This document shows positions 7,083 through 16,239 of a stretch of 33,304 bases of DNA, piece by piece. Within the stretch, counting starts at the first letter, position 1, and every line of letters starts with the position of its first letter. A program made the position numbers and the translations under genes. A model generated the notes under the pieces. That model ran no database searches. It worked only from the letters and a program-made list of their open reading frames with translations, and had not been told where the DNA came from. This DNA comes from an uncultured Bacteroidota bacterium. Its GTDB lineage: Bacteria; Bacteroidota; Bacteroidia; Flavobacteriales; Flavobacteriaceae. The stretch covers positions 1 through 33,304 of the forward strand of contig CAJXTX010000012.1 in the NCBI GenBank assembly GCA_913060705.1, in the 5' to 3' direction.

Positions 7083-8234
7083 ATGGCCGGATTGTATCTT
7101 CACATTCCCTTTTGCCGCCAGGCATGTCATTACTGTGATTTTCATTTTTCTACTTCTTTAGCCAAGATCAATCCGATGATTCAAGCGATGAAGTCAGAGC
7201 TTAAATTGAGGGCTACAGAATGGAAAGACGAGTGCTTTGAAACCCTTTATTTCGGCGGAGGAACCCCTTCGTTAATTGCTCCTGAGTTGCTGTTAGAGCT
7301 TATCGAAGCGGCGAAATCTACTCTTCATTTTGAGTCTGAACTAGAGGTGACACTCGAATGCAACCCAGAAGATATAAACGGGACCTCTTTAGAGGCCTGG
7401 AGATCGCTAGGGGTCAACCGACTAAGTATCGGTATTCAGGCCTTTGACGATCATGCTTTGACCTTGATGAATCGCATTCACGATGCAGCCGGAGCGAAGC
7501 ATGCTTTAGAATTAGCTACTACTTACTTCGAGCGCATTTCTGTCGATTTGATTTACGGTATACCCGGAAGGTCTGATGCGCAGCTGATGGACGATCTAAG
7601 TACGCTTTTAGATCTTGGAATCACCCATGTTTCTGCCTATGCGCTGACGGTTGAGCCTCAAACGGCTCTGGAGCGTTTCATTGCCAAGGGGGTCATCGAT
7701 CCCATAGACGAAGAGCAAGCGGCGCGTCAATTCAATTTGATCATGGATCGGTTAGAAGATGCGGGCTTTTTGCATTACGAGCTCTCTAACTACGCCCTTC
7801 CCGGTCACGAATCTCGAAACAATTCAGCCTATTGGATGCGTAAACCGTACCTGGGAATCGGTCCGGGTGCCCATAGTTTCAAGGAACATGAAAGGCGTTG
7901 GAACGTCTCAAATAACCCGTCTTACATTCGCGCGTTGAAAGACAAAACCTCTTTTTTCGAGACCGAAACACTGAGCAAGCGAGACCACTACAATGAATAC
8001 GTGATGACCGCTTTGCGCACCCATTGGGGAGTTTCTTTAGACTATTTGACGACTACTTTCGGACGTGCGTTCAAAGACTATTTCACGATGATCAGCACCC
8101 CATTTATACTCGACAATTTACTGTTCGAGGATGAGGGTGTGATTCGGGCTACTCGAAAGGGTAAGTTTCTAGTAGATGGGATAGCAAGTGAGCTTTTTAT
8201 GCTTGAACTGCAGTCTCCAAAAGACGAAGATTAG
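7083..8234 (+). CDS. hemW: Radical SAM protein HemW (haem chaperone, formerly coproporphyrinogen III oxidase-like)
   Basis: 383 residues. The N-terminus HIPFCRQACHYCDF carries the CxxxCxxC iron-sulphur motif (Cys11, Cys15, Cys18). YFGGGTPS is the SAM-binding glycine motif and LECNPEDI follows. The fold ends with the HemN_C-like domain. HemW proteins bind haem and transfer it to client proteins; most are not true coproporphyrinogen oxidases. The HemW-specific HNxxYW motif reads N246-N-S-A-Y-W251 here, with Asn in place of His. The gene starts 2 bases after ruvC. Its stop overlaps the convergent dipeptidase gene by 4 bases. Confidence 0.9.
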   Translation: MAGLYLHIPFCRQACHYCDFHFSTSLAKINPMIQAMKSELKLRATEWKDECFETLYFGGGTPSLIAPELLLELIEAAKSTLHFESELEVTLECNPEDINGTSLEAWRSLGVNRLSIGIQAFDDHALTLMNRIHDAAGAKHALELATTYFERISVDLIYGIPGRSDAQLMDDLSTLLDLGITHVSAYALTVEPQTALERFIAKGVIDPIDEEQAARQFNLIMDRLEDAGFLHYELSNYALPGHESRNNSAYWMRKPYLGIGPGAHSFKEHERRWNVSNNPSYIRALKDKTSFFETETLSKRDHYNEYVMTALRTHWGVSLDYLTTTFGRAFKDYFTMISTPFILDNLLFEDEGVIRATRKGKFLVDGIASELFMLELQSPKDED

Positions 8235-9622
8235 GCCTTAGTAAGCTCGGTGTAATACTGATAGAAATAAGGAATCGTTTCTATCCCCTTAAAGTAATTC
8301 CACACCCCAAAGTGTTCGTTGGGCGAGTGAATGGCATCGCTGTCAAAACCGAATCCCATCAATACCGATTTGACCCCAAGAACTTCTTCAAAAAGAGCTA
8401 CAATCGGAATACTGCCTCCGCCGCGTTGCGGCACCGGTGTGATGCCGAAACTGCGCTCAAGAGCTTTTTCTGCTGCAAGGTATCCGACGCTATCGATAGG
8501 AGTCACATAAGGTTTTCCGCCGTGATGCGGAGTGACCTTGACTTGAACCCCATCAGGCGCGATAGCTTTGAAGTGATCGGTGAAGAGTTGCGTAATCTCT
8601 TCGTGATCTTGATCTGGAACCAGACGCATTGAAATTTTTGCATAGGCTTTAGAAGGTAAAACTGTTTTTGCGCCTTCACCTGTATACCCACCCCAGATAC
8701 CGTTTACATCGAGGGTCGGACGGGTAGAAGCGCGTTCGTTGGTCGTGTAGCCCTCTTCTCCTTGTACTGCATTTATATTGAGGTGTTCTTTGTACTCTTT
8801 TTCATCGAAGGGGACACGTGCCATAGCTTCGCGCTCTTCTGCTGAAAGTTCAATCACTTTATCGTAGAACTGTGGGATGGTGATGTGCCCCTTCTCATCG
8901 TGAAGCGATGCAATCATTTGAGAAAGCACATTGATCGGATTGGCCACAGCCCCGCCGTAGACCCCGGAATGTAAATCGCGGTTTGGACCGGTGACTTCAA
9001 CTTCTACGTAACTCAATCCGCGCAATCCGGTCTGAATAGAAGGGATGTCTCTACTGATCATTCCGGTATCTGAGATGAGAATGATATCGCAAGCAAGTTT
9101 GTCGAGGTGATCCTTGAGGAATCCCGCTAGATTGTCGCTTCCGACCTCTTCTTCTCCTTCAATCATAAATTTCACGTTACACGGTAGCTGATCGGTCTGG
9201 GTCATGTATTCGACGGCCTTCACATGCATATAGAACTGTCCTTTGTCGTCACAAGCACCACGCGCAAAAATGGCTCCTTCAGGATGGGTCTCAGTAGTGC
9301 GGATCACGGGCTCGAAAGGCGGAGAATCCCACAAGTTGATAGGGTCTGGAGGTTGAACGTCGTAATGCCCGTATACGAGCACCGTAGGAAGGTTCGGATC
9401 TATGATTTTTTCTCCATAAACCACAGGATAGCCCGGGGTTTGAATGACTTCACATGAGGTGCATCCCACGCGCTCCAATTGCTCTTTGGTATAGGCTGCA
9501 GCGCGATGAACCTCTTCTTTATAAGCCGGATCTGCGCTTACCGAAGCGATTTTAAGTAATTCGATAAGTTCATCGAGCATGCGCTCTTTGTGAGTCGCTA
9601 TATAAGCCTTGGGGTCTTGCAT
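8231..9622 (-). CDS. M20 family metallo-dipeptidase
   Basis: 463 residues from the ATG at 9622 (MQDPKAYIATHKERM). Zinc ligands and catalytic residues of the M20 family are present in order: GHYDVQPPD (His and Asp), GACDDKGQ (bridging Asp), EGEEEVGS (catalytic Glu pair), SDTG (Asp), and HSPNEHF near the C-terminus. A lid domain lies in the middle, with DLHSGVYGG at its start. The enzyme probably hydrolyses dipeptides in the cytosol; no signal peptide is visible. The frame stays open upstream to 9811, but that extension would run antisense through the tRNA-Leu and has no family homology. A TAATTTCG box at 9646-9653 also sits between it and the ATG. Confidence 0.92.
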   Translation of the reverse strand: MQDPKAYIATHKERMLDELIELLKIASVSADPAYKEEVHRAAAYTKEQLERVGCTSCEVIQTPGYPVVYGEKIIDPNLPTVLVYGHYDVQPPDPINLWDSPPFEPVIRTTETHPEGAIFARGACDDKGQFYMHVKAVEYMTQTDQLPCNVKFMIEGEEEVGSDNLAGFLKDHLDKLACDIILISDTGMISRDIPSIQTGLRGLSYVEVEVTGPNRDLHSGVYGGAVANPINVLSQMIASLHDEKGHITIPQFYDKVIELSAEEREAMARVPFDEKEYKEHLNINAVQGEEGYTTNERASTRPTLDVNGIWGGYTGEGAKTVLPSKAYAKISMRLVPDQDHEEITQLFTDHFKAIAPDGVQVKVTPHHGGKPYVTPIDSVGYLAAEKALERSFGITPVPQRGGGSIPIVALFEEVLGVKSVLMGFGFDSDAIHSPNEHFGVWNYFKGIETIPYFYQYYTELTKA

Positions 9623-9645
9623 GGAGATTCGTTTAAAACGTTTGT

Positions 9646-9653
9646 CGAAATTA
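9646..9653 (-). promoter_or_regulatory. Possible -7 box (TAATTTCG) for the M20 dipeptidase gene
   Basis: On the minus strand TAATTTCG lies 23 bases ahead of the ATG at 9622. It deviates at one position from TAnnTTTG and has no clear -33 element. Its position supports the short start of the gene. Confidence 0.25.
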
Positions 9654-9698
9654 CAAAACAAGAAATGGAAAACGTGGTCAGAAATTTCAAAAAATAAG

Positions 9699-9706
9699 TA
9701 TATTTG
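9699..9706 (+). promoter_or_regulatory. -7 box (TATATTTG) of the tRNA-Leu gene
   Basis: An exact TAnnTTTG match 22 bases before the mature tRNA 5' end, identical to the box before the candidate small RNA at 5787. The -33 region is not recognisable. Confidence 0.55.
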
Positions 9707-9728
9707 CCGCCTCCTTATTAGAGAAGTC

Positions 9729-9810
9729 GCGGGCGTGGTGGAATTGGTAGACACGCTAGACTTAGGATCTAGTGCCGCGAGGTGTGGGAGTTCGAGTCTC
9801 CCCGCCCGCA
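9729..9810 (+). tRNA. tRNA-Leu, anticodon UAG
   Basis: The acceptor stem GCGGGCG (9729-9735) pairs perfectly with CGCCCGC (9803-9809), with discriminator A at 9810. The anticodon stem CTAGA/TCTAG encloses the loop CTTAGGA, giving anticodon TAG and decoding CUA (and CUN by wobble). A long variable arm typical of class II leucine tRNAs follows. The T arm is GGGAG-TTCGAGT-CTCCC. The 3' CCA is not encoded and must be added post-transcriptionally. The gene stands alone between the divergent dipeptidase gene and the convergent waaA. Confidence 0.97.
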
Positions 9811-9838
9811 CTAAAACTTCTCTCTTTTTCTTTCTATT

Positions 9839-11065
9839 TTACAGGTAGTTTTCAATGGCTTTCATCACCTTTTGGGTAGCCCCAACGTGTTTGATGATCT
9901 CTGACTTGTTGAGTGTTCCCATTTCTGTGACGAGTCGAGATTGCTTTTGAAAGTTAGAGAGAGCTTCTTCGAATGTCTCATAGTCGTGAACCACGAGGAG
10001 TCCACCTTGTTTGACCAATTCGACGACTTCCGGAAAGGTATCGTATTGAGGACCTATAAGTACCGGGATGCCTAGAGCTGCAGGTTCGAGCGTATTGTGC
10101 AGTCCTGTCTTAAATCCCCCACCTACTAGGGCAATCGTTGCACTTTGATATACCTGATTTAAGAGTCCGATGTGGTCAATAATAAGAACTCTTGAAGAGG
10201 GCGTTTCTTCTTCGCTCCACAGGACCACAGGTTCATTGAGTGCGCTTCGCAACCCATCTGAATGCGATTTTGACGGACGATGTGGAGCGATAATCACACA
10301 AAAATCATCGCGAAGGTTTTCTTTCAGGTACCGGATGATCAGTTGGTCTTCTTCTGGCCAAGAACTTCCGACCACTAAGCAAAACCTTTGATTCACGAAC
10401 TTTTCAATGCGTTCTACAGGATGGAGCTCCTCTGCTAAGTGATAAACGCGATCAAAACGGGTGTCCCCGGCTAGAGAAACGGATGTATTAGGTGCCATTT
10501 GTTGAGCAAGCTCTAGGGATTGTTGGTCTTGACAAAGGATCGCCTCAAAAGAAGACAGTAGCTTTCGACCGAAGCGATAGTTAAAGAGGGCTTGGCCCTT
10601 ATAAAATCGAGCAGCCACTAAAAAATGAGGTATTTTTCTATGACGTAATGTTTTGAGGTAGTTCGGCCATAATTCGTACTTCACGAAAAGAGCAACATCA
10701 GGATTGAGATGATGTAAAAAGCGTTTGGCATTCGATGGAGTGTCCAAGGGAAGGTAGCAAACGACATCTGCTAACACCCTGTTCTTCACTACTTCATAGC
10801 CTGATGGTGAGAAGAAACTAACCGCCACAAAGGGAGGTGTAGCCTGACTTTTCATGGCCTGAAGGATGGGTACGGCCTGTTCGTATTCTCCTAAGGATGC
10901 CACATGAAGCCATACGGTTTTGCGATCCTGTTTTGGGAGGCCTGCGATGATTTTCCACGTTTGTCGTCTCCCTTTCGTCCAAGTATTGAGCTTCGCATTA
11001 AAAAAGCTTAAGGGCCAAAATAGACCTTGAGCGAAATAGGTGATAAAACCGTAGACTGTGAACAT
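9839..11065 (-). CDS. waaA: 3-deoxy-D-manno-octulosonic acid (Kdo) transferase
   Basis: 408 residues, GT-B fold glycosyltransferase of family GT30. A hydrophobic N-terminal segment (about residues 5-22) fits the usual inner-membrane anchor. WLHVASLGEYEQ holds the conserved glutamate (Glu60) of the family. The C-terminal CMP-Kdo domain shows ALVGGGFKTGLHNTLEPAALGIPVLIG-type motifs with PEVVEL downstream. The enzyme transfers Kdo from CMP-Kdo to the lipid A precursor, so the organism makes Kdo-containing lipopolysaccharide. The gene is divergent from the aminotransferase gene, with 74 bases between the two starts, and ends 29 bases from the tRNA-Leu. Confidence 0.93.
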   Translation of the reverse strand: MFTVYGFITYFAQGLFWPLSFFNAKLNTWTKGRRQTWKIIAGLPKQDRKTVWLHVASLGEYEQAVPILQAMKSQATPPFVAVSFFSPSGYEVVKNRVLADVVCYLPLDTPSNAKRFLHHLNPDVALFVKYELWPNYLKTLRHRKIPHFLVAARFYKGQALFNYRFGRKLLSSFEAILCQDQQSLELAQQMAPNTSVSLAGDTRFDRVYHLAEELHPVERIEKFVNQRFCLVVGSSWPEEDQLIIRYLKENLRDDFCVIIAPHRPSKSHSDGLRSALNEPVVLWSEEETPSSRVLIIDHIGLLNQVYQSATIALVGGGFKTGLHNTLEPAALGIPVLIGPQYDTFPEVVELVKQGGLLVVHDYETFEEALSNFQKQSRLVTEMGTLNKSEIIKHVGATQKVMKAIENYL

Positions 11066-11079
11066 CCGGTTGTTTTTGG

Positions 11080-11087
11080 CGAAGGTA
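11080..11087 (-). promoter_or_regulatory. Possible -7 box (TACCTTCG) for waaA
   Basis: On the minus strand TACCTTCG lies 15 bases before the waaA ATG at 11065, one mismatch from TAnnTTTG. The -33 element is unclear. Confidence 0.3.
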
Positions 11088-11112
11088 CAATCTTTAGAAA
11101 AGTGTGAATTGC

Positions 11113-11120
11113 TACCTTTG
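11113..11120 (+). promoter_or_regulatory. -7 box (TACCTTTG) for the aminotransferase-galE operon
   Basis: An exact TAnnTTTG match 20 bases before the ATG at 11140. A weak TTTA lies 16 bases upstream as a poor -33 element. It is divergent from the waaA promoter candidate. Confidence 0.5.
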
Positions 11121-11139
11121 AGATTCTATAAATCGGTTC

Positions 11140-12300
11140 ATGAAAGAACATACTATCCAGATGGTTGACCTGGTGGGTCAATACGAGGAAATCAAAAATG
11201 AAATTAAGGCAGGATTCGACGAGGTGCTTGGAGCAGCCTCTTTTATCAATGGACCCGCTGTCAAAACTTTTCAATCTTCATTGGAGCAGTACCTAGGAGT
11301 CAAACATGTGATTCCTTGTGCTAACGGAACCGATGCGCTGCAAATCGCCATGATGGGATTGGGTTTAAAACCTGGCGATGAGGTCATCACCGCAGATTTC
11401 ACCTTTGCCTCAACGGTTGAGGTCATCGCATTGCTCGGATTAACGCCGGTCTTAGTTGATGTTAAATGGGATGATTTTACCATTGATGTAGCGGCAGTAG
11501 AAAAAGCGATTACGCCAAAAACAAAGGCGATAGTACCCGTTCATCTGTTTGGGCAATGCGCAGATATGAAAGCCATCATGGAATTGGCAGAACGCTACAA
11601 TCTCAAGGTGATCGAAGACAACGCACAAGCTATTGGTGCACGGTATCTTGATCCGTCTGGAGCACGTCCGATGGCCGGAACAATCGGACATGTAGGGGCT
11701 ACTTCATTCTTTCCTTCCAAGAATTTAGGGTGCTATGGCGACGGTGGTGCTTTGTTCACCAACGACGACGATCTGGCCCATACCTTACGTGGAATTGTCA
11801 ATCACGGAATGTATGAGCGCTATCATCACGATGTGGTCGGGGTAAACTCAAGACTAGATAGTCTGCAGGCGGTGGTGCTTAATGCAAAGTTGTCGCGGCT
11901 AGATACTTACGGTGCGAAAAGACAAGCTGCAGCCCGTGCCTACAACAGCGCACTTGCCGGTCTTTCAGGAGTCGAAACCCCAGTGACAGTAAGTGCTTGT
12001 GAAGGAATTTGCGACACCTGCAACTGCCATGTTTTTCACCAATACACGCTGAAAATTGACGGTAATAGGAGAGATGGGCTGGCGCAACATTTAGCCCAAA
12101 AAGGGATTCCGTTTGGAATCTATTATCCGATTCCGCTTCACCGTCAGAAAGCCTATCGCGATGAGCGCTACAACGAAGAAGATTTTCGGGTGACTAATGC
12201 CTTGAGCGACGCGGTAATTTCGCTTCCTATGCATACCGAGTTGACCCCTGAGCAGATTGATTATATCACCTCAGAAATTCGAAGTTTCTTAAGTCAATAA
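11140..12300 (+). CDS. DegT/DnrJ/EryC1/StrS family PLP-dependent sugar aminotransferase
   Basis: 386 residues, full family length. The N-terminus reads IQMVDLVGQYEEIK. CANGTDALQIAM is the cofactor phosphate-binding region, VIEDNAQAIGA the conserved Asp/Gln segment, and SFFPSKNLGCYGDGG carries the PLP lysine Lys194. Such enzymes transaminate keto-sugars bound to UDP or dTDP for surface polysaccharide or lipopolysaccharide. The exact sugar is not readable. The gene precedes galE by 2 bases and is divergent from waaA, which fits an envelope role. One oddity is a cysteine cluster at Cys287, Cys291, Cys294 and Cys296, just before HVFHQYTLKI, where most family members have a plain loop. Confidence 0.9.
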   Translation: MKEHTIQMVDLVGQYEEIKNEIKAGFDEVLGAASFINGPAVKTFQSSLEQYLGVKHVIPCANGTDALQIAMMGLGLKPGDEVITADFTFASTVEVIALLGLTPVLVDVKWDDFTIDVAAVEKAITPKTKAIVPVHLFGQCADMKAIMELAERYNLKVIEDNAQAIGARYLDPSGARPMAGTIGHVGATSFFPSKNLGCYGDGGALFTNDDDLAHTLRGIVNHGMYERYHHDVVGVNSRLDSLQAVVLNAKLSRLDTYGAKRQAAARAYNSALAGLSGVETPVTVSACEGICDTCNCHVFHQYTLKIDGNRRDGLAQHLAQKGIPFGIYYPIPLHRQKAYRDERYNEEDFRVTNALSDAVISLPMHTELTPEQIDYITSEIRSFLSQ

Positions 12301-12302
12301 GC

Positions 12303-13319
12303 ATGAAAAAAGTATTGGTTACAGGGGGATTGGGGTATATCGGATCGCACACCACTGTAGCGCTTATTGAGTCGGGTTTTGAAGTAATTGTCATTGACGA
12401 TTTATCCAATGCCTCAATAGAGGTGTTGACCGGTATTAAGGCTATAACAGGAGTACTCCCTGAATTTCATCAACTAGACCTCCGCGACAAAGAAGCGGTT
12501 CAAGGATTTTTTAAAACACATAACGACTTGAACTACGCCATTCATTTTGCCGCCTCAAAGGCGGTTGGAGAGAGTGTGTCTGATCCGTTGTTGTATTACG
12601 AGAATAACTTGATGGGTTTGATCAACCTGTTGAATCCTTTTATTTCAAAACCCTCCGGTGTAATTTTTAGTTCTTCGTGTACCGTATACGGTCAAGCCGA
12701 TCAGATGCCCATCACCGAAAAAGCTCCGATCAAAACAGCTGAGTCACCTTATGGTAATACCAAACAAATAGGTGAGGAGATTTTAAGGGATACCGTTGCT
12801 GCTCATCCGCAGCTTTCGGTAGTAGCCTTGCGCTATTTCAATCCTATAGGAGCTCACGAGTCTGCCGAAATAGGAGAACTACCTATTGGGGTTCCTCAAA
12901 ACTTGGTACCCTTCATCACTCAAACGGCCATTGGAATGAGAGCCCAGCTTTCAGTTTGGGGAGATGATTATCCTACTCCAGATGGCACATGTATTCGTGA
13001 TTACATCCATGTGGTAGATCTTGCCCATGCGCATGTAGCCGCATTGAATCGTCTCATTCAAGAGCAGCAAGAAACATCTTTTGAAGTCTTCAATGTAGGG
13101 ACCGGAAAGGGAAGTTCGGTACTAGAGGTGATTGAAAGTTTTGAGCGCGTTTCTGGTCAGAAGTTGAACTATCGGATTGCAGAACGCAGAGCGGGTGATG
13201 TCATACAGGCATATGCAGACACGACAAAAGCAAATGAAGTGCTCGGATGGAAGGCACAATTTACCCTAGACGATGCAATGCGATCAGCCTGGAAATGGGA
13301 ACAAAAGGTACGTCGATAA
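12303..13319 (+). CDS. galE: UDP-glucose 4-epimerase GalE
   Basis: 338 residues, short-chain dehydrogenase/reductase fold. The NAD-binding glycine motif is TGGLGYIGSH (residues 7-16). The catalytic Ser-Tyr-Lys set is present as FSSSCTVYG and YGNTK. ALRYFNPIGAH and CIRDYIHVVDLAHAH are GalE hallmarks. It interconverts UDP-glucose and UDP-galactose in the cytosol. The gene starts 2 bases after the aminotransferase stop, so the two are likely co-transcribed and both feed surface glycan synthesis. Confidence 0.94.
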   Translation: MKKVLVTGGLGYIGSHTTVALIESGFEVIVIDDLSNASIEVLTGIKAITGVLPEFHQLDLRDKEAVQGFFKTHNDLNYAIHFAASKAVGESVSDPLLYYENNLMGLINLLNPFISKPSGVIFSSSCTVYGQADQMPITEKAPIKTAESPYGNTKQIGEEILRDTVAAHPQLSVVALRYFNPIGAHESAEIGELPIGVPQNLVPFITQTAIGMRAQLSVWGDDYPTPDGTCIRDYIHVVDLAHAHVAALNRLIQEQQETSFEVFNVGTGKGSSVLEVIESFERVSGQKLNYRIAERRAGDVIQAYADTTKANEVLGWKAQFTLDDAMRSAWKWEQKVRR

Positions 13320-13363
13320 GTGTATGGAGTTAAATTATTACCAATTCACTACAAAACATGGCA

Positions 13364-13390
13364 TTGGGCCGCTCAAAGGTCTTATTTTTG
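13364..13390 (+). promoter_or_regulatory. sucA: Promoter of sucA-sucB-tatD (TTG-N16-TATTTTTG)
   Basis: TATTTTTG at 13383-13390 matches TAnnTTTG, with TTG at 13364-13366 as a -33 candidate, 16 bases upstream of the -7 box. It lies in the 97-base gap between galE and sucA and 27 bases before the sucA ATG. No terminator is visible after galE. Confidence 0.5.
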
Positions 13391-13416
13391 TGGGTCGAAA
13401 TCCTATGGTTTTTTAG

Positions 13417-16218
13417 ATGGATAAGTTTTCATTTTTAAATGCCGCTCACACGGTATTTTTTGAAACGATGTACGAACAGTACCTCGAAAACCCTGATAGT
13501 GTAGAGCCAAGCTGGAAGGCTTTTTTTCAAGGGTTTGATTTCGGGGTTGAAAGTGTTCTTGAAGATTGGGATCTCGAGGACGCCGCGAATGGCCAAGCTC
13601 ATCACCTTCAGAATGGTGCCGTTCATGTGCTTCCTGAATCGGTACAAAAGGAATTTCAAGTTGTTAAGTTAATAGACGGTTACCGTACAAGAGGCCATCT
13701 ATTCACCCAAACCAATCCCGTTCGTGAACGCAGAAAATATGCGCCTACTCTAGCGATTGAAAACTTTGGGTTGCAAGAATCCGACCTTGACCTCGAATTT
13801 AGTGCAGGTGAGATCATAGGTATGGGTAAAGCCACCCTAAGAAAAATCATTGAACACCTCGAGCGTATCTATTGCGAGTCTATTGGGGTGGAATACATGT
13901 ACATGCGCAATCCAGAGCGCATCGCATGGGTTCAAGAACAATTGAATCAAAACGACAACCGCACGGTATTCTCAAGTGAAGAGAAGATTTACCTCCTTAA
14001 AAAGTTGAATGAAGCAGTTGCCTTTGAGAGCTTTTTGCACACGAAATATGTAGGTCAAAAACGGTTTTCGCTCGAAGGTAACGAATCGTTGATTCCTGCG
14101 CTCGACGCCATTATTGAACGTGCTGCAACAAAGGGAGTGAAGCAGTTTGTTCTGGGCATGGCGCACCGCGGAAGACTAAACGTACTGACAAATATTTTTG
14201 GAAAGTCGCCTAAAGACATTTTTTCTGAGTTTGACGGTAAGGACTATGAAGAAGCCATTTTTGATGGTGATGTAAAATATCACTTGGGGTGGACCTCAAA
14301 GAGAGAAACCCTCTCGGGTCATGTGGTAAATATGAATATTGCTCCGAACCCTTCTCACCTTGAAACGGTGAACGGAATTGTTGAAGGGATCACGCGTGCG
14401 AAGCAAGACAATGATCACAGTGAAAATCCGCAAGAGGTGCTTCCGATTTTGATTCACGGAGATGCCGCGTTTGCGGGCCAGGGCGTGGTCTACGAAGTGA
14501 TCCAAATGGCAAAATTAGACGGATACCGCACTCAGGGTACTGTTCATATTGTGGTCAATAATCAAATTGGTTTTACAACGAACTATTTAGACGCGCGCTC
14601 TTCGACTTACTGTACCGATGTTGCTAAGGTGACGCTTTCTCCGGTGCTGCACGTTAATGCAGATGATGTGGAGGCTGTGGTGCATGCTGCACAATTGGCC
14701 TTAGAATATCGTATGCGCTTCTCACTGGATATTTTCATCGATTTACTAGGATACCGCAAGTACGGGCACAATGAAGGAGATGAGCCCAAGTTCACTCAGC
14801 CTCTACTGTACAGCGCTATTGCTAAACATAAAAATCCAAGAGACCTCTATGCTGATAAATTGATAGCCTCGGGAGTTATTTCAGCAGATTTCGTGACGAA
14901 AATTGAGGAGGAATATAAAAACAACCTAGAATCTGATCTGATCGATTCGCGCAAGGTTGACAAAACAGTGATCACTCCTTTCATGCAGGATGAGTGGGAG
15001 GCCTTTAAAGGCTTAGCCGACGCGTCTGCAATGCTTAAAGCGGTTGACACCTCGTATCCCCTTGACAAATTGAATACCCTGGCCGAGCGCATCACCACCC
15101 TTCCGGAGGGTATAAAGCTTATACGAAAGACCGAACGATTGATTGATACTCGTCGTCAGATGTATTTTGAGAACAATCAGCTCGATTGGGCGATGGGAGA
15201 ATTGCTCGCTTATGCCAGTTTACTAGAAGAAGGCAACGATGTGCGTATCACGGGTCAAGACGTAGAACGCGGAACCTTCTCGCACAGGCATGCGGTGCTC
15301 AAAACTGAGAAACACGAAGAAGAGGTGGTGCTCCTCAATAAGTTAGGAGACCTGCAACACGGAGACTTTTATGCTTATAATTCGCTGCTCTCTGAGTATG
15401 CAGTAATGGCTTTTGATTACGGATATGCCATGGCGAGTCCTTCTACCTTGACGATATGGGAGGCTCAGTTTGGCGATTTCTCGAATGGTGCGCAAATTGT
15501 AATCGATCAATACCTCTCGGCTGCAGAAGACAAGTGGAAGATGCAAAACGGTTTGGTGCTTTTCTTGCCTCACGGATACGAAGGGCAAGGAGCTGAGCAT
15601 TCATCCGGAAGAATGGAGCGTTACCTTCAGCTCTGCGCTAAAGACAATATGTTTATTGCAGATGTAACCACACCTGCAAACCTCTTCCATATCGTAAGAC
15701 GCCAACAAAAGGCTCCCTTTAGAAAGCCTTTAGTTGTATTTACTCCAAAGAGTTTATTGAGACACCCTAAGGTGATCTCTACTAAAGAGGAGCTCGCAAA
15801 TGGAACGTTTCAGCCGCTCATTGACGATTCAGAAGTGAAGCTTTCTGAAGTCAAGACACTTGTTCTGTGCACGGGTAAGTTTTACTATGACCTCCTTGCA
15901 CGTCGAGAAGAAGAAAATCGCACGGATGTTGCCCTTGTGAGGCTTGAACAACTGTTTCCTCTTCCTGTAGAGGAGCTCGATGCCTTGCTAGAAAAATACA
16001 ATAAGGTTGATGAGGTTGTCTGGGCTCAAGAAGAGCCTAGAAATATGGGAGCCTACTCTCATTTACTTCTTCACTACGATAAAGCGAGAGCATTTAGAGT
16101 TGCCTCAAGAAGATTTTACGGAGCTCCAGCTGCTGGTAGCGCGGTTCGTGCAGCAAGAAGACACCAACAAGTCATCGATTATGTATTCGATAAAACACGC
16201 GATAATTTTAAACTTTAA
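13417..16218 (+). CDS. sucA: 2-oxoglutarate dehydrogenase E1 component
   Basis: 933 residues, normal for SucA. The N-terminus (FLNAAHTVFFETMYEQYLENPDSV) is the E2-binding tail, with PSWKAFFQGF following. The thiamine diphosphate enzyme core shows GMAHRGRLNVL, PSHLE, HGDAAFAGQGVVYE and NNQIGFTT. The transketolase-like C-terminal half contains WEAQFGDFSNGAQ and LFLPHGYEGQGAEHSSGR. It decarboxylates 2-oxoglutarate and passes the succinyl group to the lipoyl arm of SucB, encoded 21 bases downstream. The E3 subunit is not in this window. Confidence 0.96.
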   Translation: MDKFSFLNAAHTVFFETMYEQYLENPDSVEPSWKAFFQGFDFGVESVLEDWDLEDAANGQAHHLQNGAVHVLPESVQKEFQVVKLIDGYRTRGHLFTQTNPVRERRKYAPTLAIENFGLQESDLDLEFSAGEIIGMGKATLRKIIEHLERIYCESIGVEYMYMRNPERIAWVQEQLNQNDNRTVFSSEEKIYLLKKLNEAVAFESFLHTKYVGQKRFSLEGNESLIPALDAIIERAATKGVKQFVLGMAHRGRLNVLTNIFGKSPKDIFSEFDGKDYEEAIFDGDVKYHLGWTSKRETLSGHVVNMNIAPNPSHLETVNGIVEGITRAKQDNDHSENPQEVLPILIHGDAAFAGQGVVYEVIQMAKLDGYRTQGTVHIVVNNQIGFTTNYLDARSSTYCTDVAKVTLSPVLHVNADDVEAVVHAAQLALEYRMRFSLDIFIDLLGYRKYGHNEGDEPKFTQPLLYSAIAKHKNPRDLYADKLIASGVISADFVTKIEEEYKNNLESDLIDSRKVDKTVITPFMQDEWEAFKGLADASAMLKAVDTSYPLDKLNTLAERITTLPEGIKLIRKTERLIDTRRQMYFENNQLDWAMGELLAYASLLEEGNDVRITGQDVERGTFSHRHAVLKTEKHEEEVVLLNKLGDLQHGDFYAYNSLLSEYAVMAFDYGYAMASPSTLTIWEAQFGDFSNGAQIVIDQYLSAAEDKWKMQNGLVLFLPHGYEGQGAEHSSGRMERYLQLCAKDNMFIADVTTPANLFHIVRRQQKAPFRKPLVVFTPKSLLRHPKVISTKEELANGTFQPLIDDSEVKLSEVKTLVLCTGKFYYDLLARREEENRTDVALVRLEQLFPLPVEELDALLEKYNKVDEVVWAQEEPRNMGAYSHLLLHYDKARAFRVASRRFYGAPAAGSAVRAARRHQQVIDYVFDKTRDNFKL

Positions 16219-16239
16219 TCATTTAGTTCTGCCCATATC

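Noticed and set aside
9623-9811. N-terminal extension of the M20 dipeptidase frame up to 9811
   Set aside because: It would be read antisense through the tRNA-Leu, has no dipeptidase homology, and a TAATTTCG promoter-like box lies inside it. The ATG at 9622 begins the conserved protein.
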